A stretch of DNA of 64,000 bases, taken from contig NW_020194615.1 of the NCBI RefSeq assembly GCF_002865645.1, positions 859,140 to 923,139 on the forward strand. Reading direction: 5' to 3'. Shown here piece after piece: positions 12,188-25,543 of the stretch. The notes beneath the pieces are model-generated. The model saw nothing but the letters and a program-made list of their open reading frames with translations. It did not search any database and was not told where the DNA came from. This DNA comes from Hyaloscypha bicolor E. Lineage: Eukaryota; Ascomycota; Leotiomycetes; Helotiales; Hyaloscyphaceae. How positions within the stretch are numbered: position 1 is the first letter of the stretch; each line of letters begins with the position of its first letter. The position numbers were made by a program, and so were the translations under genes.

Positions 12188-13410
12188 TAATATATTACTA
12201 TACTTATAATAAAGTTCTTTTAAATAGCTAGTATAATTATAGCTTATTTTAATCTGGAAATAAAGTAATTTAATATTATAAATATATTTATTAATATAAA
12301 AAAAGATTTTAATAAGCTTATAATAATATATAAGCTATTAGATAGTTTTAAAATATTAGGCTATATAATAGAAGTAGATTAAACTCTATATAGGCTATAA
12401 AACTTTTCTATTCTATAATATAAATACTAGATAGATATTCTTAAAAGAATTAAACTTTCTAGACTTAATAAAAAGCCCTATATTTATATAAATATAAATT
12501 ATAAGATCTTTATTATAAGAATAATAAAGTATATATTTAATTAATTATTGCTTAGATTAAAAGAATTTATAAGCTTTATAATATATAGAATATAAAATAG
12601 TTTCTAAGAATTTATATAATTTGAAATTAGAAAACTAAAAAGCTCTAGCTAGTTTATAATATCTATATTAAGAAAATTACTAAAAAGTTTAGAATAGTAA
12701 ATAGGAAATATTCTAGTACTCTATTACCTGAAATTAATTTTCAGAAATATAGTAATTAAGCTTATTTATATTAAATTAAAATATATTAGAAAAAAGTTAA
12801 ATTACTATTTTATATTATAATTATAATTAGATTAGATATAGCTTTTATTACTTTAGTACTTTCTTAGTTCTTAATAAAGCCTGCTTTAGAATACTTTATA
12901 ATTATAAATTAAGCTTTTTAATATCTATTTAAAATCCGGTTTTTAATAATTTAGTATAATAGAAAATATAGAAAGATATAGCTATAAATTATAAATAATC
13001 TAAATATATAGTAATTAAGCTATAGATATATAATTTCCTTATTTAAAGACTTAATATTATAGAAAACTACTTAATAGAATATTATAACTATTTCTTTAAC
13101 CAAATTAGAAATATATAAAGTTACTTATATAATAAAGGAAACTATAGCTCTTTAGAGGCTATTTAAAGAGCTCTGAACTATATTCTATAATAATAAGTAA
13201 ACTATTTAACTAATTATTAGAGAAAATAAAAGAATTACTATAAAGCTTTATTATATTAATATCCAGAATATATAGCTATATTAAAAGTATAATAAAGGCA
13301 TCTTTTAAGTTATATATCTTTAAATAAGTAATATATTTATAAATAAACTTATAAAAAATCTATTTAAATTTAAATTTAAGAACTTTAAAGCTTTATTAAA
13401 TTTTTAGGAT

Positions 13411-15954
13411 ATTAGAATAAAAATAAAAATAATTAAATAATATAAAAAGAGGCTTTTATTTATATCTTTTATTTATAAAATCTATTAAAATAATAGAGCT
13501 TAAAAGCTAATAGTATAAGATCTAAAGGCACTTTATTATAATATTAATAAGTTTATATAGAAGGCCCTTTACTTAATTAGACTACTTCTTATTCTTTTTA
13601 ATAGCCTCTTAAACTATAATAAAAGAGCTTTTATTACTATTTTCTTTATTAGATTTAGTAATCTCAAGTATAATATAAATAGAATATCTAAAAACAAATA
13701 AATACTTTAAAGAAATTAGAATTTATAAAAAAGAATTAAGAAAAGAAAGCTTATAATATTTTTAGTAATTAGAAGTTTAGTAAGAAAAAGCTATATAATA
13801 GAGATATAAGAGATTGAAATAATAAAATAAGAATAACTAGAAATATATTTCTAGTAATAAGAACCTCTATTAATAGTATTATAATAAGAATTATTACTTT
13901 TACTCTTTAGAGTAGAAAAGACTATATTAAGTTAAAATAAGCTTTGAAATAATATAGAGAACTTATAATAATTTATATAAGAAACCTTTCTAAAACTAGT
14001 ATAAGTAAAATAAGAAATATAAGACTTTAATATAAACTTCTTTATTTTTAGTAAAGAAGTACTAGAAATATTAAAAGATATTATAGGAATCTAAACCTTA
14101 ATATTCTATTAAATATAAGCTTTATATTAATAATTAAAAGCTATATTTATAGTAGACTTATAAGCTATTTAATACTATTTAAAATTAGTAAAAAGTAAAG
14201 CAAGAATATATTTTAGATTAAAAATACTTTAGATTTATAAGCCAAAATCGACTTAATAGTAATATAAAAAGAAATAGAACTAGTATAAGCTATATTTATA
14301 ATAATTAGAAGCTTAAAAAGAGAGCTCTAGAAAAGTATTAAAGAAAAGCAGTTTAATTAAAGGCTCTAAAGTTAGTAGAAAAAGAGAGTTTATATAGGGC
14401 TTCCCTGGAATTCGGTAATCTAGAAAAATAATATATACTAAGCCTATTTAGTTTGAAATATTAATATAGCTCTATAAAACCTATATATTAAACGATTTTT
14501 ACTATTTTAAAGCTCTCTAATTAGATAGAATAGATAGAATACAGTATTATGCCTTTCTAGAAAGTATATTATAGTAAGAATTACTAATTTAAAGCTAGTA
14601 TAATTACTTTATTTAGTTAAGATCTATATATTTACTTCCTAAAGCTTTATACTTCATTCAAGCTCTTTTCTAGCTAGTTTAATTAATTCTTTTACTATTT
14701 AATATAACTCTCTTCTCTATAATCTTTATATATATTAGAATTATAATTAGATATTTAAATAAGTGATTTATAAATATAATAATTATATTATTATTAGTTT
14801 ACTAGTAATATATAATACTATTATATAAATATAAAAATACTATTATATTAAAGTTAGTAAAATTATTATTATTTAGAAATAAGAATTATAATATTATAAT
14901 ATTAATATATAATTTCTAAATTTACTAAGTATAAAAAAAACTAGTTTACTAGTTAAGTTATATTTATAATACGAGATTATATAACTAGTTATATAACTAG
15001 AAAAATTTATAATATAGCTATTTTAATAATTATAATCTAATTAACTTTTTTAAATAATTTTTAAAGTTTATAATAATATATTATTAAAAGTAATTAAAAA
15101 CTAGAATAAATTAAATTAAATTAAACTTTTTATTTTTAGATATATATAATAATTATTATAATATTAATTAATATTTTTATTTATAAATATCTAATAATAA
15201 TTTTTTTAATAGCTAATAAAGCTTTATATATTTAAAATATTAAAAAAGAAATTTATTATATATTTTATAAATTAGAATAATTTATAAAAATAATTTAAGA
15301 ATTATTTTATTTTTTATAATATAAAGTCTTTTATAATATTTAGATATTATTTTTAGTTTAAATTATTATATATAATTTTTTTAAATCTAGTAATATATAA
15401 TTATTCTATAAAACTTTATTTATAAATTATAAACTATTATATTTAATAAATACTTCTAATAATATTTCTATAAAAATAATTATAATAGAATTTATTAATA
15501 AAGCTTTTAAAAAAATTATATTTCTTTAAAAGGCTTTTAGTATATATTTAATTTTTAGAACTAAATTCTAAATTAAATAAATTAATTTTATAAAATATTA
15601 TTATAAGTTATAAGTTATAAATAATTTCTAGATTAATTTTATTTTTAGAAAAAAATACATGAATTTATAATTTTAAATATTTATTTTATTTATTTATTTA
15701 ATTTTTTAAAAAAAGAATTTTTTAATTATTATAAAATATTTTAAAATATAATAATTAAAATAAATCTTAAAAGAAATATTCTAAAAATCTTTTAGCTTAA
15801 TTCCTTAATTTTTTAATATTTATATTATAATTAATATTTCTTTATTATATATATTATAATTAAGCTTTATTAAAAATAAATTATAAAATATTAAAGGCCT
15901 ATTTTTAAATTCTATTAAAAAAATAAACTAGTAATTATTTCTTTAAATATATTT
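13411..15954. other. RIP-degraded DNA, no gene identified
   Basis: Strongly AT-rich, especially from 14750 onward. Around 14380-14600 one plus frame keeps coding-like residues with few stops (for example EILIQLYKTYILNDF), but I cannot match it to a family. The last ~1.2 kb is the left part of the sequence into which copia C inserted; its continuation starts at 22282. Confidence 0.5.
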
Positions 15955-15959
15955 ATTTC
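15955..15959. repeat. Target-site duplication (ATTTC), left
   Basis: ATTTC immediately before the 5' LTR of copia C. The same five bases directly follow the 3' LTR at 22277-22281. Five bp is the usual copia duplication length. Confidence 0.8.
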
Positions 15960-16230
15960 TATTAGTATAGCTATTTCTTTAGGAGTTACGGGATACGAGA
16001 TATAAAATATAAATAATAGAATATGGGAAACAGGATATAGTTATATAACCTTGCATCCCATTAGTAACTTAACTAGTAAACTAGACCTTTTTAGGCTTAG
16101 CAGATTTAGAGATCATATATTAATACTATAATACTATAATTCCTACTTCTAAATAATAACTTTACTAACCTTATATAAATAGTATTCTATAACTTATATA
16201 ATAGTATTATATATTACTAGTAAACCAATA
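15960..16230 (+). repeat. 5' LTR of copia C
   Basis: Co-linear with 22006-22276 over all 271 bp. It starts TATTAGTATA, with TG read as TA in both copies, and ends ACCAATA where the partner has ACCGACA, again transitions only. This copy is the more mutated of the pair: for example ATATAACCTTGCATCCCATT here against ATATGACCTCGAGTCCCATT in shifted register downstream. Confidence 0.9.
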
Positions 16231-16919
16231 CTAATCAGTTTATATATATAGATTAGAGAAAGACTTAGCTAGTCGGAAAAACATTTGGTAGCCTAAGACA
16301 AGTAGTTTACTTCTAGTTAAAGAGGGGAACTACTATTAACTTCGGAAAAGCATTTAATAGCCTAAGAAAAAAATACTAGCTCTTACTAATTAATAAGCAG
16401 TCAGCCATTTTGCTATTTATTTATTCATTTAACTTCTATTATCCTTTAAAACTAACTTCTTTTAGTCCCAAGACTACTTTCTTGGAAACTATCTTTTCTA
16501 CTTATATAATATCCGTATTTACGGGACCCTCTCTCCGGAATATATACCCTATATATGCCCTTAAAGCTCTTTAACTACTACTTCGATTTTACTATTAAAT
16601 CGAGTCCTTTGAGCTTTAGATCCTCCCGAAATTATAATATTTCACTTCCTAAATTTCTTATTATAGACAAAATATTTAAGAATAAAATATTTACTTTAAT
16701 ACCCTATTAGGTATCTAGTATCTTAACTACCAGGCATCTAGTATCTTAATCAGGCATCTAAACTAGGTATCTAGTATCTAAACCAGGTATCTAAACCAGG
16801 TATCTAAATACCTTTACTACCGAATCCTTTCTACGAACCTACTATAAACTACCTTACCTTTAAATACCTCTTACTATAAACTATATATATATACTAGGGA
16901 GAAACTAAACTTGGTTTAG

Positions 16920-19900
16920 TATAAATAATAAAAAGGGAAAGAAGTTAATTAAGAAATAAGAGAATAAGATTAATACTAATAATATTATAAAAATAGATCT
17001 TCGGGAATATCTAAATACCAAGCTATATTAGTATACCTTATATAGAACTTCTAATAAGAACCTATAGGATCTATTTAAGAATAACTTCAAGGACTTTAGT
17101 AATGCGACCTTTAGTTAATATAGCTATACTAAACTATAAACCCTTTAAAAATACCTTTAGTATAGTAATATCTATATTAAATAAAACCACATATACCTTA
17201 CTATAATGCAGTCCCTACTCAATATTATTTAGGAGAAAATAATATACGTTTAGTATAAAGCTAATATTATTAAAGATAGCCTAATTAAAATAGATCTTCT
17301 AAAGAAACCTATTATATTAGTTTATCTTACTCTAGAGAGAACTAGATAAAAGGAAACCAAGTATTCTCAGTTAACTAGCTAGTTAAATTAAGGTATCTAT
17401 CTACCTTCTCCAAATTAAGGCTATCTACTACTTTTACCTTTACTACTACTACTAGATCTACTATACCCGAAGAATACCCAGTTAATTCCTACTATTATTA
17501 CTAGGAAGCTTATTAGGAAAATAGTAAAGATATATACCAAAATACAGAAGTATAATAGAACTAATAGTAGTTTTAACCAAAAACTCGCTATCTTCCTAGA
17601 TATCTACTAATATATAGAGCTCCTAGAAAAGGCATTAATAAAAGCTTTTCCTATTATATTAAAGGAATTAGTATAAGACTACTTCTATAATAACTAGCTC
17701 TCCCAATATATATATAAAGAAGCCTATACGAATATTCGTAGTTTCTTTAAAGGCCCCGGTTACTATTATCGAAATTTAAATAAATAGAATACTATTACCT
17801 TAGTAACCATAATAGCAAAAGACCCTAAAAAGACAACGTTCGAGCTTATCTAACTACTAATTAATAACCTGCGCAAATTATAATATAGCCTTACTCCTGC
17901 CTTATAAACTACCGAATTCCTATATAATAAGATTATTACCTCCTATTAAAGCTTACTAGTATACTAATACGCAGTCTCGGACTTTCCTAATAATCTTGGC
18001 CAGCTTATTAATAAGCTCCAATCGTCTATTACTACCTATAAGAAAGAGTAATAAATCACTACTAAAACCTACTTTACTAATTAATAATACTATTCTCAAA
18101 ACCATCCAAACCACTATCTATCCGGAAATCATTAATACGGACCTAGCCATAACTTCGGAACCCGTAATAACTACTCCAAACCCCGTAATTGCAATAATTA
18201 TACCCCGAAATCATATTTTATATATAAGAGACCCGAATACCGCTTATAGAAGCATATACCAGAGAAACAAGAGGCTAAGAAAGCTCGATTCAAGAGTAGA
18301 AACGTTTACTGATTTAGATCCCAAAATACCTGTAACTTCAATAAACGCTTTAGTAATACTTATGTATAGTACGTTACCGAATTCAAAAAAGAAAAGAATA
18401 ACGAGAATAGTAAGGATGAACTAGTAGGTAATGCTTTTGAAGCCTTACTAGCAGAAACGGATAAAGGAAAGAAATATTACTCTAATTCCTATTTCACTTC
18501 CGTTAAGAGCTTCCTAGCCACTCCTATAGCCCCCGCTCTTGCTATCCCTATAACTAATACCCTTATAGATAACCTCACTTCCCTTTCCCTTATATACCAG
18601 ATAATAGGCGAAAACCATACCTTGGAGCCCACTAAATAGATAGAGGACGCCCAGACATTTATAATTAATAATATATTAAGATATAATACTTATTACTTTT
18701 ACGAAATTATAATTAATACCGGAGCTTCTAGATTCTCAACTACTAGTTCTAACTAATTCCAAGCTTTATAGCAAACTAATAATAGTATTAAACTTAACGA
18801 AACCACTAAAGATTAAGTTAATATCCAGTTTAATATCGGATTTATATTCTCTATTAGATCTATAATAGTAAGAATACTAATTAGGTAAGTATAATTCCAT
18901 ATTATATCTATAAAAACTCTATTCCTACTTAGCTTAGCCAATATAGACAAGCTAGGAATCTACTTTAATAATCTTACTAATTATCTTATTACTTCTAATA
19001 AATGCTTTATACTTATAGTATAACGTTTTAAATACTCTTTCTTGCTTTAAAATACTACTCTATAAAGCTTTATTTCCGAATCCTTTATATATAACCCCTG
19101 CTTTCTTATAGAGGTCGAATTATAATATCTATATTACCGTTTTAGTTATCTATCTATTAGTAAGCTCCGAAACATACTAGAATAAGCAGGCTATAATATT
19201 AATATAAAAGCCCTTGAATACCTTATAAAGTACTATAAGTAATACCAGAAATTCGGACGATTACCGGGATAATTCAAGTTTAACTTAAGAGATAATATTA
19301 GCTTTAATTACTCTATTATTATTAATATTTTCTATATTTCTAGTAAGCCTATACTCTATGTTATTAATGAAGGCACTTAATATTAAGCTAGCTAATAGCT
19401 TCAAAATATTAGTATATTATATACTTGAAATGCCCTAAAGCAGTATTAAATTAATACCTATTTAGGCCCTCCTAATTAGATTATAGCAGATGCCAGAAAG
19501 CAGTTTACTAGCAAGAAGTTCGCTCAGCTTGCAAATACTATAGGAACCAAAGTCAAAATCATTCCCGTAAAAGCTTATAATTCCGTCGGAATTATAGAAT
19601 ACTACTATAGTCCGATTTAATATACTTATCTTATTATTATGGCCGAAATTAATAGAATTAATAAGAATACCATATTCCAAATAGCTTTTAAGGCTATTAA
19701 TAATTCCGCTAGACCTAACGGCATTATCCTAACTCTCTTAGTTTACGGCGCTTTACCTTAAATAACCGAATATAATGCCCTATTACTAATTATATTATAG
19801 TAATTAGCGGTACTTAAGAAGGCAATAGCGGAAATTCAGAAGCTTTGAGCTAGATACCAGATTACGAATATCCTAAATACCCGAAATAGTCCTAGTACTA

Positions 19901-21775
19901 CTAATATCTACGAACTTCCCTTAAATTCGGACATTTTCATATAGCGTAAGGGGAATACGGGTTAACCTGGTAATTAGGACGGATCATATAAGCTAGTAGC
20001 CATTAATGGAGAGAACTATATACTAGCTCTACCATACGGCAATACCACCTTCCGCTCAACCTCCGTAAAGCCCTTTTATATAGGAGATATTAAGGTTATT
20101 ACTAATGACCCCGAACCTGAACCTAAACCTATTCCCGAACCTTATAGTAAGGCCAAAGATAATACAGGTATAATTTCTCCTACTATTCCCGCTATTTCAC
20201 TAAAGCATGGCAGAGGACGCCCTCGCAAGAACCCGGATATTATAGTATTCCTATAGGATAATAACCTATACGAGAACTCCCGTTAAGTTAAAGTTACTAG
20301 CCTCCTAGAAAAAAATATATTTGAGATTATTCCTAGATCTCAGGTACTAAAGGAAATACGTATCTTTAATTCCCGGTTCATTAATAAGATTAAGAACAAG
20401 AGTATAAAGAGAGAGTTTAAGAAGTTAAGACTAGTTATCCAGGCATATAATAATAATAAGAAATATATAATATTAATATAATCGCCTACTATTTAATATA
20501 TTAGCTAGAGAATTATCCTCAGTATTACTACTATAATAACAGATACTACGGAACTATATTTACGTAATATCTTATAAGCTTATGTCTAATTAACGACCTT
20601 ACTTAACCGTAATTTTTACGTTAACCCACCTTATAAGCTTACTAGAGAGCTAAATCTAAATAATGATTCGGTTCTAAAGGTTATAAAACCACTATATAGT
20701 ATACCGGAAACTAGGAACTATTAGTTTAAGACTTACTATTCCTACTATATTAACGAGCTTTCTATAGAACAGTTAACTTACGACCCTTGCCTCCTCTATA
20801 GCAAGTAACCCTTCGGAATCATTGGCCTTTAAACTAATAATACCCTATTTATTGGAACTAACGATTTTATAAAGGCAAAGTAATTAAAGCTTTATAAGGC
20901 TAAGTTCTTGGCTAAGGAGTATAAATGCCTCACTTCTAACTATAATCTCAAGTTTAATAAAGGTATTATTCATATAGATACTACCGGAATTACCCTTATA
21001 TAGGAATGCTAGTACAAAAACCTCCGAACCATTTCTATAAAGAATACTACTATTATAAGTAATAGGGACACTATCCGTTAAGATCTCTCTATTAAGGACT
21101 AATATATTGCCCAATATACTAGAGGAGCGTATATTGCGTTAGTCTATTAACTAGAAGCTTTATATAACCTATTAATTACTACTCAAACTATTGAACCTTT
21201 AGAGACTAATATAAAGGCACTTAACAAGTGCGTTTAATAGCAAATTAAGAATACTGCCAGAGAACTAAGATTCATAAAGCTAGCAAAGGAGTCCTTATAT
21301 TTAATCGTTTTTATAAATACTTTATTTATAAATAATAGAGATCTCTCCTCCCAAATTAGATATATTCTAGTTCTAGTAAACGGAACTAGACGCGCTAATA
21401 TTATTTACTAGTTCTCTACCAAATACAAGAGAATTACCAGAAGCGTCCTAGCTTCGGAACTCTACGGTATGACTTATGGTTTTAATATAGGCGCTTCAGT
21501 CAAATCTATAATTAATAAAGCACTAGAAATAGAACTACTACTAGTAGTCTATACGGATTCGAAGTTGTTATACGAATACCTCGTCAAATTAGGAACCACT
21601 CGAGAAAAGCATCTAATAATTAACGTAATATGCCTCTACTAGGTATACGAATAATAAGAGATTACAGAAGTCAAATAAATTAAGGGAGAATCGAATCCTG
21701 CCGATTCCATAATAAAATTAAAGCCAATAAACGCCCTTAAGCGCCTAATTAATACGAATACCATATAATTAGACG
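16920..21775 (+). pseudogene. copia C gag-pol pseudogene
   Basis: Gag runs from about 16920 to 18600, with a degenerate zinc-binding motif near 18209-18270. Protease near 18710-18760 keeps INTGASRFSTT, whose TGAS corresponds to the DTG/DSG active site with Asp changed to Asn. Integrase at about 19250-19800 keeps three acidic landmarks: the IINIFYIS segment (first Asp read Asn), IIADARKQF and GIIEYYYSP. RT lies at about 20340-21130. RNase H at about 21270-21770 keeps ASELYGMTYGF, the VVYTDSKLLYEYL segment and KGESNPAD. Stops are TAA/TAG scattered through an otherwise continuous frame. Family role: reverse transcription and integration of the element. Confidence 0.85.
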
Positions 21776-22005
21776 TGGAGGAATAGGTCAAGTATAGATA
21801 GGGCGGAAAATAGACATATGGGATAGGAGAATATTATGGAAGGAGAAGTCACGTATAAAAGGCCACGGCCTTTAGTATATAACCAAAACCTCAGAAGTAA
21901 TATAAACATATAGAACATTTGGGAATCTGGCACTAGGCCGGATTAGGGAATTTACATGCGATTAGGGGAAGACACTATTTTTCGCGTTTTTTAGAGAGTT
22001 TCTAG

Positions 22006-22276
22006 TATTAGTATAACTATTCCTTTGGAAGTTACGGGATACGGGATATAGGATATGAGCAATGGGATATAGGAAACGGGATATAGTCATATGACCTCGA
22101 GTCCCATTAGTGACTCGACTAGTAGACTAGACCCCTTTAGGCTTAGCAGATTTAGGGATCGCATATTAATACTATAATACTATAATCCCTACTTCTAAAT
22201 AATAACTTTACTAACCTTACGTAAATAGCATTCCACGACTTATGTAACGGTGCCATGTATTACTAGTAAACCGACA
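22006..22276 (+). repeat. 3' LTR of copia C
   Basis: Partner of 15960-16230, ending in CA. It retains many bases lost from the 5' copy, such as ACGGGATACGGGATAT, GTGACTCGACTAGTAGACT and GTAACGGTGCCATG. LTRs are identical when an element inserts, so this difference shows that the two ends decayed unequally. Confidence 0.9.
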
Positions 22277-22281
22277 ATTTC
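22277..22281. repeat. Target-site duplication (ATTTC), right
   Basis: ATTTC directly after the 3' LTR, matching 15955-15959. Confidence 0.8.
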
Positions 22282-24765
22282 TATTATTATAATACTAAAA
22301 TAAATATTATAGCTTTTTTTAAATAATTAAAAGCCTTTTAATATTATTTAAATTACTTTAAAAAATATTCTTTTTTATTAATAAAATAAAAATTTTAGTA
22401 ATTTATTTATATTTTTTAATAATATATTTATAAATATTATAAAAACTAAAGAAAAACTATATATTTTTAATTATTTTTAGAAATTATAAATTATATATTA
22501 TTTTAATTTTATTAGAATATATTTTATATATTTTATAATAAATATAAAATATTATTAGTTTTTAAGAATTCAGATTTATAATTGTATTATAGAAAGCTTA
22601 ATAAATATTTAATTTAATATAAATTTTAGCTTTATATAATTAACTTAAAGTTTTATTAATTTCTTCGAATAATATTATTTAAATAATAAAAATTAATATA
22701 AAAATATGAATCTCTATTTACTTTTTTAATAAAACGAACTAATAAAATAAAAAGAATTTAATTAGCTTTAATAAAACTTTTAACTAAATTATTATTTAAG
22801 AAATATTTAATTTCTAATAGCTTTTTAATAAATTATTATTAGAAAGATTAATATCTAATATTTTTAGTTCTTTTTAGAACTTTAATTTAAATCTTATAAT
22901 TATATAGTTTATAAAAGAAATTTTTTTTTTTTTAAATTTCGGAAATAATATTTTTTAAAATTATTAAAGCTTTATTTCTTCTAATTATTAATTTCCTAAA
23001 CTAGAAATAGCTTTTTTTCTTTAAGTTTTAAACTTTTTATTAATCTTATAAATAGAGATTTAATTATATAATTAAATATTATAAAAATAAAAATAACTAA
23101 ATTTAATATATAATTTTTAGTAAAAACTTCTTTTTCTTTTTGGCTTTTATTTAGATATTATATTTTAATTAAGTTATAAAAGCTTCTTTTTTATAGTTTT
23201 ATATAATTTCTTTTAATTAATTTAAAAAAAGGAAAACTATTTAAAAATAGAAAATTTCGAGAAATAGCTTATAATAAAATTTTATTAATTAATATCTTTT
23301 TAATATTTCTTATTGAATTATTTCTTTAACTATTATTAAAAAATACTAATAATATAATTAAATTATATACATTTAGACTTATTTTTTAGTTATATAAATC
23401 TATATTTTTTATAATTAATTAGAATATTAATATATATAGTTTATTTTTTATTAAAAATAATATTATAATTTCTAAGATTTAAAATAATTATAAATATATT
23501 AATATCTTATTTATTAATTAGAAATAAGACTTTTATATATTTTTTAATAAATTTAGCTAGCTTTTTATTAAAACTATATATAATATAAAATAAAATAAAG
23601 AATTATAATTCTATTTCTGGAAATTATTTTATAAATTCAATAAACTTTATATTAATAAAAGTATAATTATTAGTTCTAGTATTAATAAAAGAAAAAAACT
23701 TAATTTCTAATTTATTTATATTAATAATATAGAATATTATAAAAGTATTTTTTTTATTAAATAAATTAAATTAATTTTTATTAAATTTTTATTATAAATT
23801 TCTAAAATTTTTTTTTTTAAAGAATATTTATTTTCTAGTTTTATATTAAGATTAGAAATTAATTTTTTTTAAATATATTATTAAAATAAAAACTAAATAT
23901 TTTAATAAAATAGAAATTAAATCTAATTTAACTTTTAAAAGAAACTGTTTTATTTTCTTTATTATATTTAATTAAATAATAATAAATATAATAATTAAAT
24001 TTATTATAATTAAAATATTTAATAATTAAAAGATTTTTAATTTTTATAAAATATTACTTATATTTATAAAGAAATATATATTTAATAAAAACATTTAATA
24101 TAAGTCTTTTAGATTTTCTTTTAGAAATATAAAAAAAATATAATATTAGAAATAAATTTAATTAAAACAATTTATATTCTTTTATATTTTTTAGTTTTTA
24201 TATATATAATTTTAATTTATTAATTATTTATAATATAATACTAAATAATATAAATAGTATTAATAAAAGAATTATTATAATATATATACATTAATTTTTA
24301 AAGCTTTAATAAAACTTTCTTATTTAATTTATATTTAATATATAAGGTATTTATTAGTAAATAATAAGATAATAGAATAAATTAGTAAATTATAAAACTA
24401 TAATATTAAATTTAATATAGAACTAATCTTTATTTCTTTTATAAGATTCAGGAAAGCCTCCTCTAAATAAAAGGCCCTAATAATATATATATTATTAGTA
24501 ATATATAAGCCTAATACTTATAATATAAATAGTAATTAGTTATAATATTAAAGGGCTATTAATTTCTCTAATTAATACCTATAATATCTGAAGTTTATTA
24601 TATATTCTTAAGTTATATACAATACTATATATATTATATAATATTTTAAAAATTAAAATTATTTTTTATAAATAATTATAAAAAGAAAATATAAAGCTTC
24701 TAAAATATTTAATTAGAATATATTTAAGGTTTATTAAAATTATAATAAATATTTTATTAAAAGTA
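22282..24765. other. Extremely AT-rich RIP block, no gene identified
   Basis: T-rich on the plus strand with almost no C or G runs. It continues the sequence interrupted by copia C. No recognisable transposase or RT motif survives on either strand. A short less-degraded part at 24440-24560 (AGGAAAGCCTCC and a following ATATATATTATTAGTAATATAT) precedes the sharp step to normal composition at about 24768. Confidence 0.5.
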
Positions 24766-24853
24766 ATCTCAGGTGCGGTATTTACCCCCCTAGGTTTAGC
24801 ACCCGCTGCGTCGGGCAAGGTGCGTGCACAGGCTAGCCGCCGCTTTCAACATC

Positions 24854-25030
24854 TATCCCTTCGTCTGGCAGCCAAAACCTCAGCTAGCAAGGGGGTATTC
24901 CAGGGTATATAATAGGTGGGACATGAGAGATATGTATTATATAATGCTGTAAACAAAGCGGGAGCCAATAGGATTAGGGAAGTAAGGGGGGCCCTGCTAG
25001 TTGAGGTTTTGGCTGCCAGACGAAGGGATA
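24854..25030. mobile_element. Inverted-repeat miniature element (MITE) with TA flanks
   Basis: The 36-base arm 24854-24889 is the reverse complement of 24995-25030 with one mismatch. The arms begin TATCCCTTCGTCTGGCAGCC and end with its complement. The middle is 105 bases with no coding content. Reading the outermost TA on both sides as the duplicated target gives an element of about 173 bp starting TCCCTTCG, the layout expected for a Tc1/mariner/pogo-type non-autonomous element. It is hardly RIP-mutated. No related full-length element is in the window. Confidence 0.7.
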
Positions 25031-25543
25031 AAAGTCGCGCTGGACTGCTGCGCGTAGTTCTTCTCCCCCTCTGTTCTCTAAGTGGCAGAAAGCCTAGGTT
25101 GGGGCCCTAGGTTAAAGGAGACCTAGAAAGGCATTCGTCCCGCTATTATTTAGTGGCGAGGAAAGTGGAAGAGCATATTACAAGTAGGGGGAAGGTAGAG
25201 ATGTATTTATAAGGCAGAACATGAAGGAGCTAGGCGTAGAGGCAGGATAAGAAAGGAGGCATGTATTGCACAGTCGTACGGTTTAAAGGCGAAATGGGGC
25301 GATATGTTAACTACACCTAGGAGCTCCTAGGTAGCCGCGTAGTACCTAAAAGGTGTTTTTCCTCCTACGATGTAGCATGTATACTATCTAGATTGTCGCC
25401 TCTCACATCTCTCCCCAGAGTCGGAGGTTTTTTTTCACCTAGAGAAAGGAACTGGCCTGCATAGGCCCATTAGGGGGACCGACATTGGGAGTTAAAACAA
25501 GAATCAATAATAATAATATCTGATCTATTGGGAACACTGCCGA
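25031..25543. other. 3' flank of the phosphatase gene, no gene seen
   Basis: Normal base composition and no supported coding frame. It lies downstream of the minus-strand gene ending at 25544 and probably holds its 3' untranslated region. No defined polyadenylation signal could be chosen. Confidence 0.4.

Larger units (their letters stand above)
9519..13410 (+). mobile_element. Ty1/copia element A, 3' segment (integrase, RT, RNase H), RIP-degraded
   Basis: Resumes the copia reading after gypsy B. About 9640-9880 is integrase core-like. About 10330-10450 matches the copia segment downstream of integrase (LDI...YNIIFNKNILY). RT is recognisable at about 11740-11880 and, after a small insertion, at 12220-12900, with the segment DLEIKQFNIIN, in which two Asp positions read Asn. 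RNase H runs from about 13110 to 13410 and ends in a segment of the type TKxL...FKNFKALL. The order integrase then RT is diagnostic of Ty1/copia. No 3' LTR was recognised. Confidence 0.7.
15960..22276 (+). mobile_element. Ty1/copia element C, complete, with LTRs and target duplication
   Basis: A 6317-bp element bounded by two 271-bp LTRs of identical length and flanked by ATTTC duplications. Internal order is gag with a Cys/His motif, protease, integrase, RT, RNase H, which is the Ty1/copia order. RIP is clear (many TAA/TAG stops) but milder than in elements A and B, and the 3' half keeps more CpG and CA/TG. It inserted into the AT-rich sequence of 14750-15959 and 22282 onward. Proteins are not functional as read. 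Confidence 0.92.

Noticed and set aside
16500..16860. GTATCTAGTATCTAAACCAG-like repeats as an origin or regulatory array
   Set aside because: The CAGGTATCTA units at 16700-16810 are short and irregular and lie in the leader of copia C; more simply a microsatellite-like part of the retrotransposon.
17996..18424. 142-codon open plus frame inside copia C
   Set aside because: It is out of frame with the gag-pol frame that carries the protease and integrase motifs; a shadow left by chance lack of stops.
19462..21114. Minus-strand frames 19462-19680 and 20884-21114
   Set aside because: They lie opposite copia C integrase and RT and mirror those frames; no independent features.
24916..25110. 64-codon plus frame
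   Set aside because: It overlaps one arm and the loop of the inverted-repeat element; composition is Arg/Leu-rich shadow type.
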